Shown piece by piece: positions 49,898-59,048 of a DNA stretch of 64,000 nucleotides (positions within the stretch are counted from its first letter, which is position 1; every line of letters starts with the position of its first letter). The notes under the pieces are model-generated. The model had not been told where the DNA came from. It saw only the letters and a program-made list of their open reading frames with translations, and ran no database searches. Both the position numbers and the translations under genes were made by a program. Source of the stretch: an uncultured Candidatus Cenarchaeum sp. Lineage in GTDB: Archaea > Thermoproteota > Nitrososphaeria > Nitrososphaerales > Nitrosopumilaceae. The stretch is from the NCBI GenBank assembly GCA_958295735.1, contig OY282369.1, positions 1,968,161 through 2,032,160 on the forward strand, given 5' to 3'.

Positions 49898-52800
49898 GTG
49901 GCAGCAGGCAACAAAAAACTCATTTACATTGGCGCGATCGTGGCGGCGGCAGCTGCTGTAGGCATCGCCGTAGCCGCCGTCTCCATGACGGATCCCGCAG
50001 CCGAGACTCCGCCTGATGTGCCATTTACCCCCGATGCCGACGATGCGGCAACGGAAACGGCGACCCCGACAAGCCTTGTGGGAGACGTGATGATCGGCCT
50101 CATCCTCCCGCTCACCGGCGACCTCTCCTCGCACGGCGAGGAGAACCACGAGGGCTCAAAGCTCGCCGTGGATGACTTTAACGCGTACCTGGAGGAGCAG
50201 GGCGAGGAGTGGCGCCTCGTGATGACCTCGGAGGACTCGGCCACGAGCCCGGCCGTCGCGCTTGAAAAACTCACCTCGCTCAACGCGAAGGGCATCGGGG
50301 TCGTGGTGGGCCCCGAGACCAGCTCCAACATACGCAACATCAAGGGGTATGCCGACGCCAACAACATGCTGCTGGTCAGCTGCTGCTCCACGGCGCCGTC
50401 CCTCGCGGTGGCCGACGACAGCGTGTACCGCCTCGTCCCCGACGACAGCAACCAGGGCACCGCGGTGGCCAAACTGTTGCGCGAGGACGGCATTGAAATG
50501 TACGTCCCAGTATGGAGGGCCGACGCTTGGGGCGAGGGCCTCATAGCCTCCACCAGGGCCTCGTTCGAGGACCGCGGCGGCCAGTCCGTGGAAGGCTTCG
50601 CGTACGATCCCGAGGCGCCCGAGTTCTCGGCGGCCGCCTCGTTGCTGGCCGCAGAAGTGGAAGAGCATGTCGAAGAGTTCGGCGCGGACAAGGTGGCCGT
50701 CCACATGGTCGGCTTCGCCGAGACCGTCCAGCTGATGCAGTCCGCCTCCAACCACGACGTTCTGGACGACGTGGCCTGGTACGGCTCCGACGGCAGCGTA
50801 AAGGAGGACCGCATCGTGTCAGACGCCATAGGCTCCGAGTTCGCCAGCACCGTGCACTTTACGGCCATGCAGCCGGGCTCGCCCTCCAACCCGACGTACG
50901 CCCGCGTCGAGGCGCACGTGCAGGACGTCCTGGGAAGGTCGCCCAGCACGTACGTGCACACCTCGTACGATGCGGTCTGGCTCGTCGGGCTCGCGATGAT
51001 GGAAGCGGGAAGCTCCGACGTCGATGCCATAAAGGAGGTCATGCACGGCGTGGCCGACGAGTACGTGGGCGCCACGGGCGACATAAAGCTGAACGAGGCG
51101 GGGGACCTGGCGTCGGCCGACTATGAGATCTGGGCCGTCGAGGACGGCGAGTGGGCGAGGATGGGCACGTACTTCCTGGCCACCGACGAGCTGGATCTCG
51201 AGCCGCCCATGGAAGAAGGCATGATGGAAGAAGGCATGATGGAAGAAGGCATGATGGAAGAAGGCATGATGGACGGGACCATGATGTCCGGCGACGTCCG
51301 GATCGGCCTCATCCTCCCGCTCACCGGCGACCTCTCCTCGCACGGCGAGGAGAACCACGAGGGCTCAAAGCTCGCCGTGGATGACTTTAACGCGTACCTG
51401 GAGGAGCAGGGCGAGGAGTGGCGCCTCGTGATGACCTCGGAGGACTCGGCCACGAGCCCGGCCGTCGCGCTTGAAAAACTCACCTCGCTCAACGCGAAGG
51501 GCATCGGGGTCGTGGTGGGCCCCGAGACCAGCTCCAACATACGCAACATCAAGGGGTATGCCGACGCCAACAACATGCTGCTGGTCAGCTGCTGCTCCAC
51601 GGCGCCGTCCCTCGCGGTGGCCGACGACAGCGTGTACCGCCTCGTCCCCGACGACAGCAACCAGGGCACCGCGGTGGCCAAACTGCTGCGCGAGGACGGC
51701 ATTGAAATGTACGTCCCAGTATGGAGGGCCGACGCCTGGGGCGAGGGCCTCATAGCCTCCACCAGGGCCTCGTTCGAGGACCGCGGCGGCCAGTCCGTGG
51801 AAGGCTTCGCGTACGATCCCGAGGCGCCCGAGTTCTCGGCGGCCGCCTCGCTGCTGGCCGCAGAAGTGGAAGAGCATGTCGAAGAGTTCGGCGCGGACAA
51901 GGTGGCCGTCCACATGGTCGGCTTCGCCGAGACCGTCCAGCTGATGCAGTCCGCCTCCAACCACGACGTTCTGGACGACGTGGCCTGGTACGGCTCCGAC
52001 GGCAGCGTAAAGGAGGACCGCATCGTGTCAGACGCCATAGGCTCCGAGTTCGCCAGCACCGTGCACTTTACGGCCATGCAGCCGGGCTCGCCCTCCAACC
52101 CGACGTACGCCCGCGTCGAGGCGCACGTGCAGGACGTCCTGGGAAGGTCGCCCAGCACGTACGTGCACACCTCGTACGATGCGGTCTGGCTCGTCGGGCT
52201 CGCGATGATGGAAGCGGGAAGCTCCGACGTCGATGCCATAAAGGAGGTCATGCACGGCGTGGCCGACGAGTACGTGGGCGCCACGGGCGACATAAAGCTG
52301 AACGAGGCGGGGGACCTGGCGTCTGCCGACTATGAGATCTGGGCCGTCGAGGACGGCGAGTGGGCGAGGATGGGCACGTACTTCCTGGCCACCGACGAGC
52401 TGGATCTCGAGCCGCCCATGGAAGAAGGCATGATGGAAGAAGGCATGATGGAAGAAGGCATGATGGAAGAAGGCATGATGGAAGAAGGCATGATGGAAGA
52501 AGGCATGATGGAAGAAGGCATGATGGAAGAAGGCATGATGGAAGAAGGCATGATGGAAGAAGGCATGATGGAAGAAGGCATGATGGAAGAAGGCATGATG
52601 GAAGAAGGCATGATGGAAGAAGGCATGATGGAAGAAGGCATGATGGACGGGACCATGATGTCCGGCGACGTCCGGATCGGCCTCATCCTCCCGCTCACCG
52701 GCGACCTCTCCTCGCACGGCGAGGAGAACCACGAGGGCTCAAAGCTCGCCGTGGATGACTTTAACGCGTACCTGGAGGAGCAGGGCGAGGAGTGGCGCCT

Positions 52801-54952
52801 CGTGATGACCTCGGAGGACTCGGCCACGAGCCCGGCCGTCGCGCTTGAAAAACTCACCTCGCTCAACGCGAAGGGCATCGGGGTCGTGGTGGGCCCCGAG
52901 ACCAGCTCCAACATACGCAACATCAAGGGGTATGCCGATGCCAACAACATGCTGCTGGTCAGCTGCTGCTCCACGGCGCCGTCCCTCGCGGTGGCCGACG
53001 ACAGCGTGTACCGCCTCGTCCCCGACGACAGCAACCAGGGCACCGCGGTGGCCAAACTGTTGCGCGAGGACGGCATTGAAATGTACGTCCCAGTATGGAG
53101 GGCCGACGCCTGGGGCGAGGGCCTCATAGCCTCCACCAGGGCCTCGTTCGAGGACCGCGGCGGCCAGTCCGTGGAAGGCTTCGCGTACGATCCCGAGGCG
53201 CCCGAGTTCTCGGCGGCCGCCTCGCTGCTGGCGGCCGAGGTCAACCGGCAGGTGAGGGAGTTCGGCGCGGACAAGGTGGCCGTCCACATGGTCGGCTTCG
53301 CCGAGACCGTCCAGCTGATGCAGTCCGCCTCCAACCACGACGTTCTGGACGACGTGGCCTGGTACGGCTCCGACGGCAGCGTAAAGGAGGACCGCATCGT
53401 GTCAGACGCCATAGGCTCCGAGTTCGCCAGCACCGTGCACTTTACGGCCATGCAGCCGGGCTCGCCCTCCAACCCGACGTACGCCCGCGTCGAGGCGCAC
53501 GTGCAGGACGTCCTGGGAAGGTCGCCCAGCACGTACGTGCACACCTCGTACGATGCGGTCTGGCTCGTCGGGCTCGCGATGATGGAAGCGGGAAGCTCCG
53601 ACGTCGATGCCATAAAGGAGGTCATGCACGGCGTGGCCGACGAGTACGTGGGCGCCACGGGCGACATAAAGCTGAACGAGGCGGGGGACCTGGCGTCTGC
53701 CGACTATGAGATCTGGGCCGTCGAGGACGGCGAGTGGGCGAGGATGGGCACGTACTTCCTGGCCACCGACGAGCTGGATCTCGAGCCGCCCATGGAAGAA
53801 GGCATGATGGACGGGACCATGATGTCCGGCGACGTCCGGATCGGCCTCATCCTCCCGCTCACCGGCGACCTCTCCTCGCACGGCGAGGAGAACCACGAGG
53901 GCTCAAAGCTCGCCGTGGATGACTTTAACGCGTACCTGGAGGAGCAGGGCGAGGAGTGGCGCCTCGTGATGACCTCGGAGGACTCGGCCACGAGCCCGGC
54001 CGTCGCGCTTGAAAAACTCACCTCGCTCAACGCGAAGGGCATCGGGGTCGTGGTGGGCCCCGAGACCAGCTCCAACATACGCAACATCAAGGGGTATGCC
54101 GACGCCAACAACATGCTGCTGGTCAGCTGCTGCTCCACGGCGCCGTCCCTCGCGGTGGCCGACGACAGCGTGTACCGCCTCGTCCCCGACGACAGCAACC
54201 AGGGCACCGCGGTGGCCAAACTGTTGCGCGAGGACGGCATTGAAATGTACGTCCCAGTATGGAGGGCCGACGCCTGGGGCGAGGGCCTCATAGCCTCCAC
54301 CAGGGCCTCGTTCGAGGACCGCGGCGGCCAGTCCGTGGAAGGCTTCGCGTACGATCCCGAGGCGCCCGAGTTCTCGGCGGCCGCCTCGTTGCTGGCCGCA
54401 GAAGTGGAAGAGCATGTCGAAGAGTTCGGCGCGGACAAGGTGGCCGTCCACATGGTCGGCTTCGCCGAGACCGTCCAGCTGATGCAGTCCGCCTCCAACC
54501 ACGACGTTCTGGACGACGTGGCCTGGTACGGCTCCGACGGCAGCGTAAAGGAGGACCGCATCGTGTCAGACGCCATAGGCTCCGAGTTCGCCAGCACCGT
54601 GCACTTTACGGCCATGCAGCCGGGCTCGCCCTCCAACCCGACGTACGCCCGCGTCGAGGCGCACGTGCAGGACGTCCTGGGAAGGTCGCCCAGCACGTAC
54701 GTGCACACCTCGTACGATGCGGTCTGGCTCGTCGGGCTCGCGATGATGGAAGCGGGAAGCTCCGACGTCGATGCCATAAAGGAGGTCATGCACGGCGTGG
54801 CCGACGAGTACGTGGGCGCCACGGGCGACATAAAGCTGAACGAGGCGGGGGACCTGGCGTCTGCCGACTATGAGATCTGGGCCGTCGAGGACGGCGAGTG
54901 GGCGAGGATGGGCACGTACTTCCTGGCCACCGACGAGCTCGACCTGTCTTGA
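49898..54952 (+). CDS. Membrane-anchored protein with four tandem ABC-type substrate-binding domains
   Basis: 1684 residues. Residues ~5-27 (KKLIYIGAIVAAAAAVGIAV) form an N-terminal signal anchor; no lipobox. Four nearly identical ~370-residue type I periplasmic-binding (Peripla_BP_6, amino-acid/amide/urea type) domains start near residues 63, 465, 923 and 1311; each runs from IGLILPLTGDLSSHGEENHE to MGTYFLATDELDL and contains GVVVGPETSSNIRNIKGYAD and CCSTAPSLAVADDSVYRLVP. Linkers of MEEGM occur 4, 15 and 1 times, each closed by MDGTMMSGD. Such proteins normally have one domain (~400 aa). Domain 3 differs at NRQVREFGADK versus EEHVEEFGADK. No transporter permease or ATPase is adjacent. Assembly collapse or expansion of the repeats is a risk. 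Confidence 0.9.
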   Translation: MAAGNKKLIYIGAIVAAAAAVGIAVAAVSMTDPAAETPPDVPFTPDADDAATETATPTSLVGDVMIGLILPLTGDLSSHGEENHEGSKLAVDDFNAYLEEQGEEWRLVMTSEDSATSPAVALEKLTSLNAKGIGVVVGPETSSNIRNIKGYADANNMLLVSCCSTAPSLAVADDSVYRLVPDDSNQGTAVAKLLREDGIEMYVPVWRADAWGEGLIASTRASFEDRGGQSVEGFAYDPEAPEFSAAASLLAAEVEEHVEEFGADKVAVHMVGFAETVQLMQSASNHDVLDDVAWYGSDGSVKEDRIVSDAIGSEFASTVHFTAMQPGSPSNPTYARVEAHVQDVLGRSPSTYVHTSYDAVWLVGLAMMEAGSSDVDAIKEVMHGVADEYVGATGDIKLNEAGDLASADYEIWAVEDGEWARMGTYFLATDELDLEPPMEEGMMEEGMMEEGMMEEGMMDGTMMSGDVRIGLILPLTGDLSSHGEENHEGSKLAVDDFNAYLEEQGEEWRLVMTSEDSATSPAVALEKLTSLNAKGIGVVVGPETSSNIRNIKGYADANNMLLVSCCSTAPSLAVADDSVYRLVPDDSNQGTAVAKLLREDGIEMYVPVWRADAWGEGLIASTRASFEDRGGQSVEGFAYDPEAPEFSAAASLLAAEVEEHVEEFGADKVAVHMVGFAETVQLMQSASNHDVLDDVAWYGSDGSVKEDRIVSDAIGSEFASTVHFTAMQPGSPSNPTYARVEAHVQDVLGRSPSTYVHTSYDAVWLVGLAMMEAGSSDVDAIKEVMHGVADEYVGATGDIKLNEAGDLASADYEIWAVEDGEWARMGTYFLATDELDLEPPMEEGMMEEGMMEEGMMEEGMMEEGMMEEGMMEEGMMEEGMMEEGMMEEGMMEEGMMEEGMMEEGMMEEGMMEEGMMDGTMMSGDVRIGLILPLTGDLSSHGEENHEGSKLAVDDFNAYLEEQGEEWRLVMTSEDSATSPAVALEKLTSLNAKGIGVVVGPETSSNIRNIKGYADANNMLLVSCCSTAPSLAVADDSVYRLVPDDSNQGTAVAKLLREDGIEMYVPVWRADAWGEGLIASTRASFEDRGGQSVEGFAYDPEAPEFSAAASLLAAEVNRQVREFGADKVAVHMVGFAETVQLMQSASNHDVLDDVAWYGSDGSVKEDRIVSDAIGSEFASTVHFTAMQPGSPSNPTYARVEAHVQDVLGRSPSTYVHTSYDAVWLVGLAMMEAGSSDVDAIKEVMHGVADEYVGATGDIKLNEAGDLASADYEIWAVEDGEWARMGTYFLATDELDLEPPMEEGMMDGTMMSGDVRIGLILPLTGDLSSHGEENHEGSKLAVDDFNAYLEEQGEEWRLVMTSEDSATSPAVALEKLTSLNAKGIGVVVGPETSSNIRNIKGYADANNMLLVSCCSTAPSLAVADDSVYRLVPDDSNQGTAVAKLLREDGIEMYVPVWRADAWGEGLIASTRASFEDRGGQSVEGFAYDPEAPEFSAAASLLAAEVEEHVEEFGADKVAVHMVGFAETVQLMQSASNHDVLDDVAWYGSDGSVKEDRIVSDAIGSEFASTVHFTAMQPGSPSNPTYARVEAHVQDVLGRSPSTYVHTSYDAVWLVGLAMMEAGSSDVDAIKEVMHGVADEYVGATGDIKLNEAGDLASADYEIWAVEDGEWARMGTYFLATDELDLS
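51208..51282. repeat. 15-bp MEEGM repeat, linker 1 (4 copies)
   Basis: Four copies of ATGGAAGAAGGCATG, followed by the ATGGACGGGACCATGATG spacer that ends every linker. Confidence 0.93.
52418..52644. repeat. 15-bp MEEGM repeat, linker 2 (15 copies)
   Basis: Fifteen perfect copies of ATGGAAGAAGGCATG. Linker 3 (about 53791-53805) has a single copy, so the linkers differ only in repeat number. Confidence 0.93.
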
Positions 54953-55314
54953 TCGGGCGCGCCCGATACCGCAACTGATTCGCCGCCGGCATCCCGCAAT
55001 GCGTGCCTGCCGGCCGGCGGGGCGCCGCATCTGCGCGACTGCCTGCACGCGCGCGTGAGGTGAACGGCACTTCTGCCTGCCCCCGCCGCGCGGTGCGCGA
55101 GATCAGCACCCCCGCTTCGCAGGCGCGAATGCGGATCAACGGAGTCGTTTTCACGCCTGTGGCCAGCAGGTGCGTGACCTCGTACCGCGCGACTCCGCAG
55201 GCAGTAGCGGCGGCGGCAGGCTAGCCCCCCGCGCGCCTGCTTCCTGCCGGCTCCGCGCTCCCGGAGGCGCGCCGCTCCGGCTCCGCGCCGGGATCGCGGG
55301 GGCCCCCCGCGCGC
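54953..55314. other. Intergenic region with hairpin copy E
   Basis: Contains family-2 hairpin copy E and a CGGCTCCGCG duplicated block near 55247 and 55275. No gene recognised. Confidence 0.5.
55107..55197 (+). repeat. Dispersed hairpin repeat family 2, copy E
   Basis: ACCCCCGCTTCGCAGGCGCG, GATCAACGGAGTCGTTTTCA, CGCCTG, CAGCAGGTGCGTGACCTCGT. Arms GGCGCGAA and TTCACGCC pair with one mismatch. Confidence 0.8.
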
Positions 55315-55725
55315 CTAGCCCACGCCGAATATGACGGGAGCCGCCGGCTCCCCCGCCGCCCGGATCTCGGTCTTTATGTTCACCGTGCCGTATTTTTCAT
55401 GATCGACTACCAGCGTTATGGGGTGAGCCTGCCAGCCGTACTTTGGGACCTTCGCGAACGGGACGGCCAGCTCGAACGCGCTCGACTCGTACGTCTTCTG
55501 GAACGACTCGCTCATTCCGAGCACCTCGAGCACGGCCGAGCGCGTCCCCCCCGTGCTGTCCTCGTACGCGATCTCCGCGAGCCCGTCGACCTCGTTGTAT
55601 ACCCCGGTGATGCTGAATACCCCCGCGAGCTCCCCGTCCGGCGGGCCCTGCCCGCCCTGCAGCGCGGCCGCAACGGCCACGGCCGCGGCGGCGGCGGCGG
55701 CGGCGGCTACCAGCGCCCTCCTCAC
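55315..55725 (-). CDS. Secreted hypothetical protein, 136 aa
   Basis: GTG 55725 starts MRRALVAAAAAAAAAVAVAA, an Ala-rich signal peptide or anchor. The mature part is beta-rich: GELAGVFSITGVYNEVDGLA, EIAYEDSTGGTRSAVLEVLG, AHPITLVVDHEKYGTVNIKT and a C-terminal EPAAPVIFGVG. No family recognised; likely extracellular. It lies 33 nt downstream of the aminopeptidase stop on the same strand and is probably co-transcribed with it. Confidence 0.7.
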   Translation of the reverse strand: MRRALVAAAAAAAAAVAVAAALQGGQGPPDGELAGVFSITGVYNEVDGLAEIAYEDSTGGTRSAVLEVLGMSESFQKTYESSAFELAVPFAKVPKYGWQAHPITLVVDHEKYGTVNIKTEIRAAGEPAAPVIFGVG

Positions 55726-55758
55726 CGCGGCCGCCCGCCCCGCACCGCGGCCGCCACC

Positions 55759-58314
55759 TCAGGCCGTCTCCCTTCTCGCCCTCTCCAGGAACGCGTGGTT
55801 TATCCTGATGCGCTCCAGCGCCTGCCGCAGCGCCCTTTCCGTCCCGGGCGCCGGGTTCTCGGCGAAGAATCCCTCTATGTCCCGCCGCGAGTCCTCGCCG
55901 GCGGCGGCCGAGAGGCTGGACACGATCCGGGCGAGGAGCGGGTTTCCGCGCCCGGCCTTAGAGCTTACTGCCCGCCAGTTGGACTTCAGCCACGGCCACA
56001 GGATCCCCCTGCCGAGCGGGTTTGCCGCCGCGCGCACTATGGGGACGTGCACGTTCTGCGATCTCACGTGGTGCCCGAGGGCGAACTCCAGGGTGCGCCT
56101 CAGCAGCCCCTCGTCCCTGAAGGAGCACAGGCCCCCGCCGAGGATCCTGGCCTTTTCCTCCTGCGAGCCGGCCCTCTTGTACGCGGCCACCATCTTCCGG
56201 TGCAGGGCGGAGCCGCGGCCGCCGGCGTTCCAGGCGGCCGCCGAGTACACCGGCTCGCGGAGGTCGGCCGCCAGCGGGCCGGCGCCGTCGAGGTACGCGC
56301 CGAGCCTGCGGGACGCCTCGGCGGCCACGCCGGCGTCGCCCAGCCTGCCGAGGGCCGATATGGCGGGGCCCCGCAGCAGCGCGTCCGAGTGCCGCTCGCC
56401 CCTTTTCGCGTCCCAGCCGAGCCTGCCGAGCAGCCGCCCAAAGTGCCGCGCGGCCCTCCCCGCCACGAGCCCGGCGCACGGCTCCCCGTAGGTCCGGAGC
56501 CACAGGGATGCGAGGTTGGCGGACAGGTCGGCGTTGACCATGTAGCTCTCCTCGTCACCGTACGCGTCGGCCAGTTCCAGGTACGCGCGGAGCGGCTCGA
56601 GGCCGGCGATGCACAGCGCGTGCATGTCGTTCTGCACTCCCCACCTGTCGGCCGCGGGGATGGCCATCCGGGACACGGCGTGCCGTATGTCGAGCAGCGC
56701 GCCCTGGTCGTACCTGACGCGGTAGAACCCGCGGCGGCCGCTGTTGGCGACGAACCCGGATCCGGCGCCCTCCAGCCTCGCGGCGCCCGTCCTGCCCTCC
56801 AGCAGGAGCCTGCCGCCCTTCCTGGGCCCGCGGCCGCCCCCTCCGGCCAGCCCGAACGACACGGGGATGGGCCATTTTCCGCCGCCGCCCCCGCGCCCCC
56901 CCAAAGCGAGGAACCTCTTCTGGGACAGCCTGACGGTGCGGGCCCCGCCCGCGGCGGCGGAGCCCCTCGCCTCCAGCAGCGGAAAGCCGGCCTTGCGCAG
57001 CCACGCGCCGACCAGCGCGGCCACCGGGAGCCTCGCGGCGCGCCCGATGGCCTCCCACAGGTCGGAGCCGGAGGCGTTGCCGTAGGCGAACTCCTTCAGG
57101 TAGCGCCTCAGCCCCCTCCTGAACGCCGCCTCCGTCACGTGGTCCTCCAGCATGCGCAGTATGCACCCGCCCTTGTCGTACGATATGGCGTCGAATATCT
57201 CCCTGATCTCCGCGGGGCTCCCGACCTTGACGTCTATGGGGTGGGACGACCTCAGCGCGTCCAGCGACATGGCCGCGTTGGCCGCCTCCTGCGTGAACTG
57301 CTCCCACATCTCCCACTCCGGGTGCGCCGCGTGGACGAACTTCGTGGCCATGAACGTCGCAAAGCTCTCGTTGAGCCACAGATCGTTCCACCACTTCATG
57401 GTCACCAGGTTGCCGAACCACTGGTGGGCTATCTCGTGTGACACGACTTCTGAGATGTACTGCTTGGTGCGCGTGGACGAGTTCTTCGGGTCGTACAGCA
57501 GGAGGGCCTCGCGGAAGGTTATGGCCCCCCAGTTCTCCATGGCGCCGGCGGCAAAGTCCGGTATGGCTATCAGGTCAAGCTTTGGCAGCGGGTACGGGAT
57601 GCCAAAGTACTTTCCGTACATGCCCAGCAGCCTCTTGGCCTCCCCCAGGGCGTACCTTCCCTTCTCGCGGCTCCCCGGGACGGTGGCGACCCTCACCGTC
57701 ACGCCGTCCTGCCTGCCGGTGAGGAACTCAAAGTCGCCCACCCCCAGGTACACCAGGTACGTGGACATGGGGGGGGTGGTGGCGAACGAGTGGCGGATGC
57801 GGCCGCCGGGCAGCCTCTTCCTGGAGCGCACGGGCATGTTGGATATGGCCTGCAGGCCGTCCCTCGCGACTATCGACACGTCGAACGTGGCCTTGGCCGC
57901 CGGCTCGTCCCAGCACGGGAAGGCCCTCCTCGCGTCGGCCGCCTCGAACTGCGTGGTGGCGAGATGCGAGGTCCTGCCCCCGCTCGTGTAGGTGCTCCGG
58001 TAGAACCCGAGCAGCCTGTCGTTGAGCGTCCCCGCGAACTCCAGCTCCAGCGCGGCCTCGCCCCTCACGGCCCCCCCGAGATCCACGTCGAGGCGCTCGG
58101 CGCCCGCATCGGCGGACACGGCCGCGCGGCGGGGCGCGGCCGCCCGCGCGCCGACGGCGGCCCGGGTGATCTCGAGCTCCGCCGCATCGAGCCTCAGCGA
58201 GGAGACGGGCCTTTCGCACAGGAACCTGATGCGCGCCCGGCCCGAAAACCTGGCCCTGCGCAGGTCCGGCTCGAACTCCAGCTCGTAGTTGATCGGCCTG
58301 ACCCCGGGCTGCAT
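55759..58314 (-). CDS. M1-family aminopeptidase (aminopeptidase N / tricorn-factor type)
   Basis: 851 residues. The substrate-binding GAMENWGAITFREALLLYDP and the zinc site HEIAHQWFGNLVTMKWWNDL followed by WLNESFATFMATKFVH (HExxH-18-E) are intact, as is the proton-donor Tyr region SYDKGGCILRMLED. N-terminal beta domain begins MQPGVRPINYELEFEPDLRR; C-terminal helical repeats follow. M1 enzymes remove N-terminal residues from peptides, completing proteasomal degradation; no signal peptide, so cytosolic. Start ATG 58314 was chosen over the upstream ATG 58338 by similarity and by a minus-strand CTAAATGTACATA upstream. Confidence 0.95.
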   Translation of the reverse strand: MQPGVRPINYELEFEPDLRRARFSGRARIRFLCERPVSSLRLDAAELEITRAAVGARAAAPRRAAVSADAGAERLDVDLGGAVRGEAALELEFAGTLNDRLLGFYRSTYTSGGRTSHLATTQFEAADARRAFPCWDEPAAKATFDVSIVARDGLQAISNMPVRSRKRLPGGRIRHSFATTPPMSTYLVYLGVGDFEFLTGRQDGVTVRVATVPGSREKGRYALGEAKRLLGMYGKYFGIPYPLPKLDLIAIPDFAAGAMENWGAITFREALLLYDPKNSSTRTKQYISEVVSHEIAHQWFGNLVTMKWWNDLWLNESFATFMATKFVHAAHPEWEMWEQFTQEAANAAMSLDALRSSHPIDVKVGSPAEIREIFDAISYDKGGCILRMLEDHVTEAAFRRGLRRYLKEFAYGNASGSDLWEAIGRAARLPVAALVGAWLRKAGFPLLEARGSAAAGGARTVRLSQKRFLALGGRGGGGGKWPIPVSFGLAGGGGRGPRKGGRLLLEGRTGAARLEGAGSGFVANSGRRGFYRVRYDQGALLDIRHAVSRMAIPAADRWGVQNDMHALCIAGLEPLRAYLELADAYGDEESYMVNADLSANLASLWLRTYGEPCAGLVAGRAARHFGRLLGRLGWDAKRGERHSDALLRGPAISALGRLGDAGVAAEASRRLGAYLDGAGPLAADLREPVYSAAAWNAGGRGSALHRKMVAAYKRAGSQEEKARILGGGLCSFRDEGLLRRTLEFALGHHVRSQNVHVPIVRAAANPLGRGILWPWLKSNWRAVSSKAGRGNPLLARIVSSLSAAAGEDSRRDIEGFFAENPAPGTERALRQALERIRINHAFLERARRETA

Positions 58315-58350
58315 GCGGCGTCCCCCGCCCCGCGCCATATGTACATTTAG

Positions 58351-58918
58351 CGGCGGCCCGGATGCCCGGCCCCCCGCGGGCGGGGATCCGGGGGGCGCTT
58401 TCCCGCCCGGCGCGCCGCGCGGGCAGGCCCGGGAAGAGGCCGCCCGGGGCATCTGCCGTCGCGGGGGGAAGGAGGAGCGGCGCGGGCAGGCGGGGGAAAG
58501 CGCGAGGCCGCGCGCCCGTCAGTCAGGCGCGAAAGCGACTCCGCCGATCCGGATCCGCGCCCGGGGGGCGGGGGTCGCCGACCCCGCACGGGGGAAACGG
58601 GCGCCGCAACCGCCCCCCTCCCGCCGCGCGTCCGGGCGCTCCCCCCGTCCGGGCGGGGGGCGGGGCCCTGCCGCATCCGGGAACGGCCTCCGCCCCGGGC
58701 GGAGCCCGAAAGGCCGCCGCGCGGGAGGGCCGCGCGCGGGCGCGCGGGATGCCGCCCCGATGCCCCCGCGGGAGGGCCGCGCGCGCGAAAAAACGGCGGC
58801 CGCGGGTCCGTGCGGGACGGCCGCCGGGATCGGGGAGCGGGACCGCCTCCCGCCGGGATGCGCGCGCCCGGCCGGGGGGCGCCGCGCGGGGGACGACCGC
58901 GGACACGGCCCGCGCGCC
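58351..58918. other. GC-rich intergenic region with hairpin copy F
   Basis: Includes family-2 copy F and GC-rich sequence with GGGAGGGCCGCGCGCG duplicated near 58722 and 58765. No gene recognised; open frames are compositional. Confidence 0.5.
58508..58575 (-). repeat. Dispersed hairpin repeat family 2, copy F
   Basis: On the minus strand: GGGCGCGGATCCGGATCGGC, GGAGTCGCTTTCGCGCCTGA, CTGACGGGCGCGCGGCCTC. Confidence 0.7.
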
Positions 58919-58921
58919 GCC

Positions 58922-58994
58922 GCGATCCCGAAACCATTTCGGGATCGCACACGGCCCGCGCGCCGCCGCGATCCCGAAACCATTTCGGGATCGC
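58922..58994. repeat. Duplicated perfect hairpin upstream of uvrB
   Basis: GCGATCCCGAAA-CCA-TTTCGGGATCGC occurs at 58922-58948 and 58968-58994, within a ~46-bp direct repeat. Each is a perfect 12-bp inverted repeat with a 3-nt loop, 25-100 bp before the uvrB TATA box. Candidate operator or terminator. Confidence 0.85.
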
Positions 58995-59019
58995 ACACGG
59001 CCCGCGCGCCACACATCAA

Positions 59020-59027
59020 CTTAAATT
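59020..59027 (+). promoter_or_regulatory. TATA box of uvrBA
   Basis: CTTAAATTT, centred ~25 nt before GTG 59049, and only ~13 nt before GTG 59037. Confidence 0.65.
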
Positions 59028-59048
59028 TGCCGCGCCGTGGGCGATCGC

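Noticed and set aside
49938-54831. Long minus-strand frames opposite the binding-protein gene, repeated four times
   Set aside because: They are antisense shadows that repeat because the real gene repeats; the translation is Ser/Thr/Ala-rich with no start signals.
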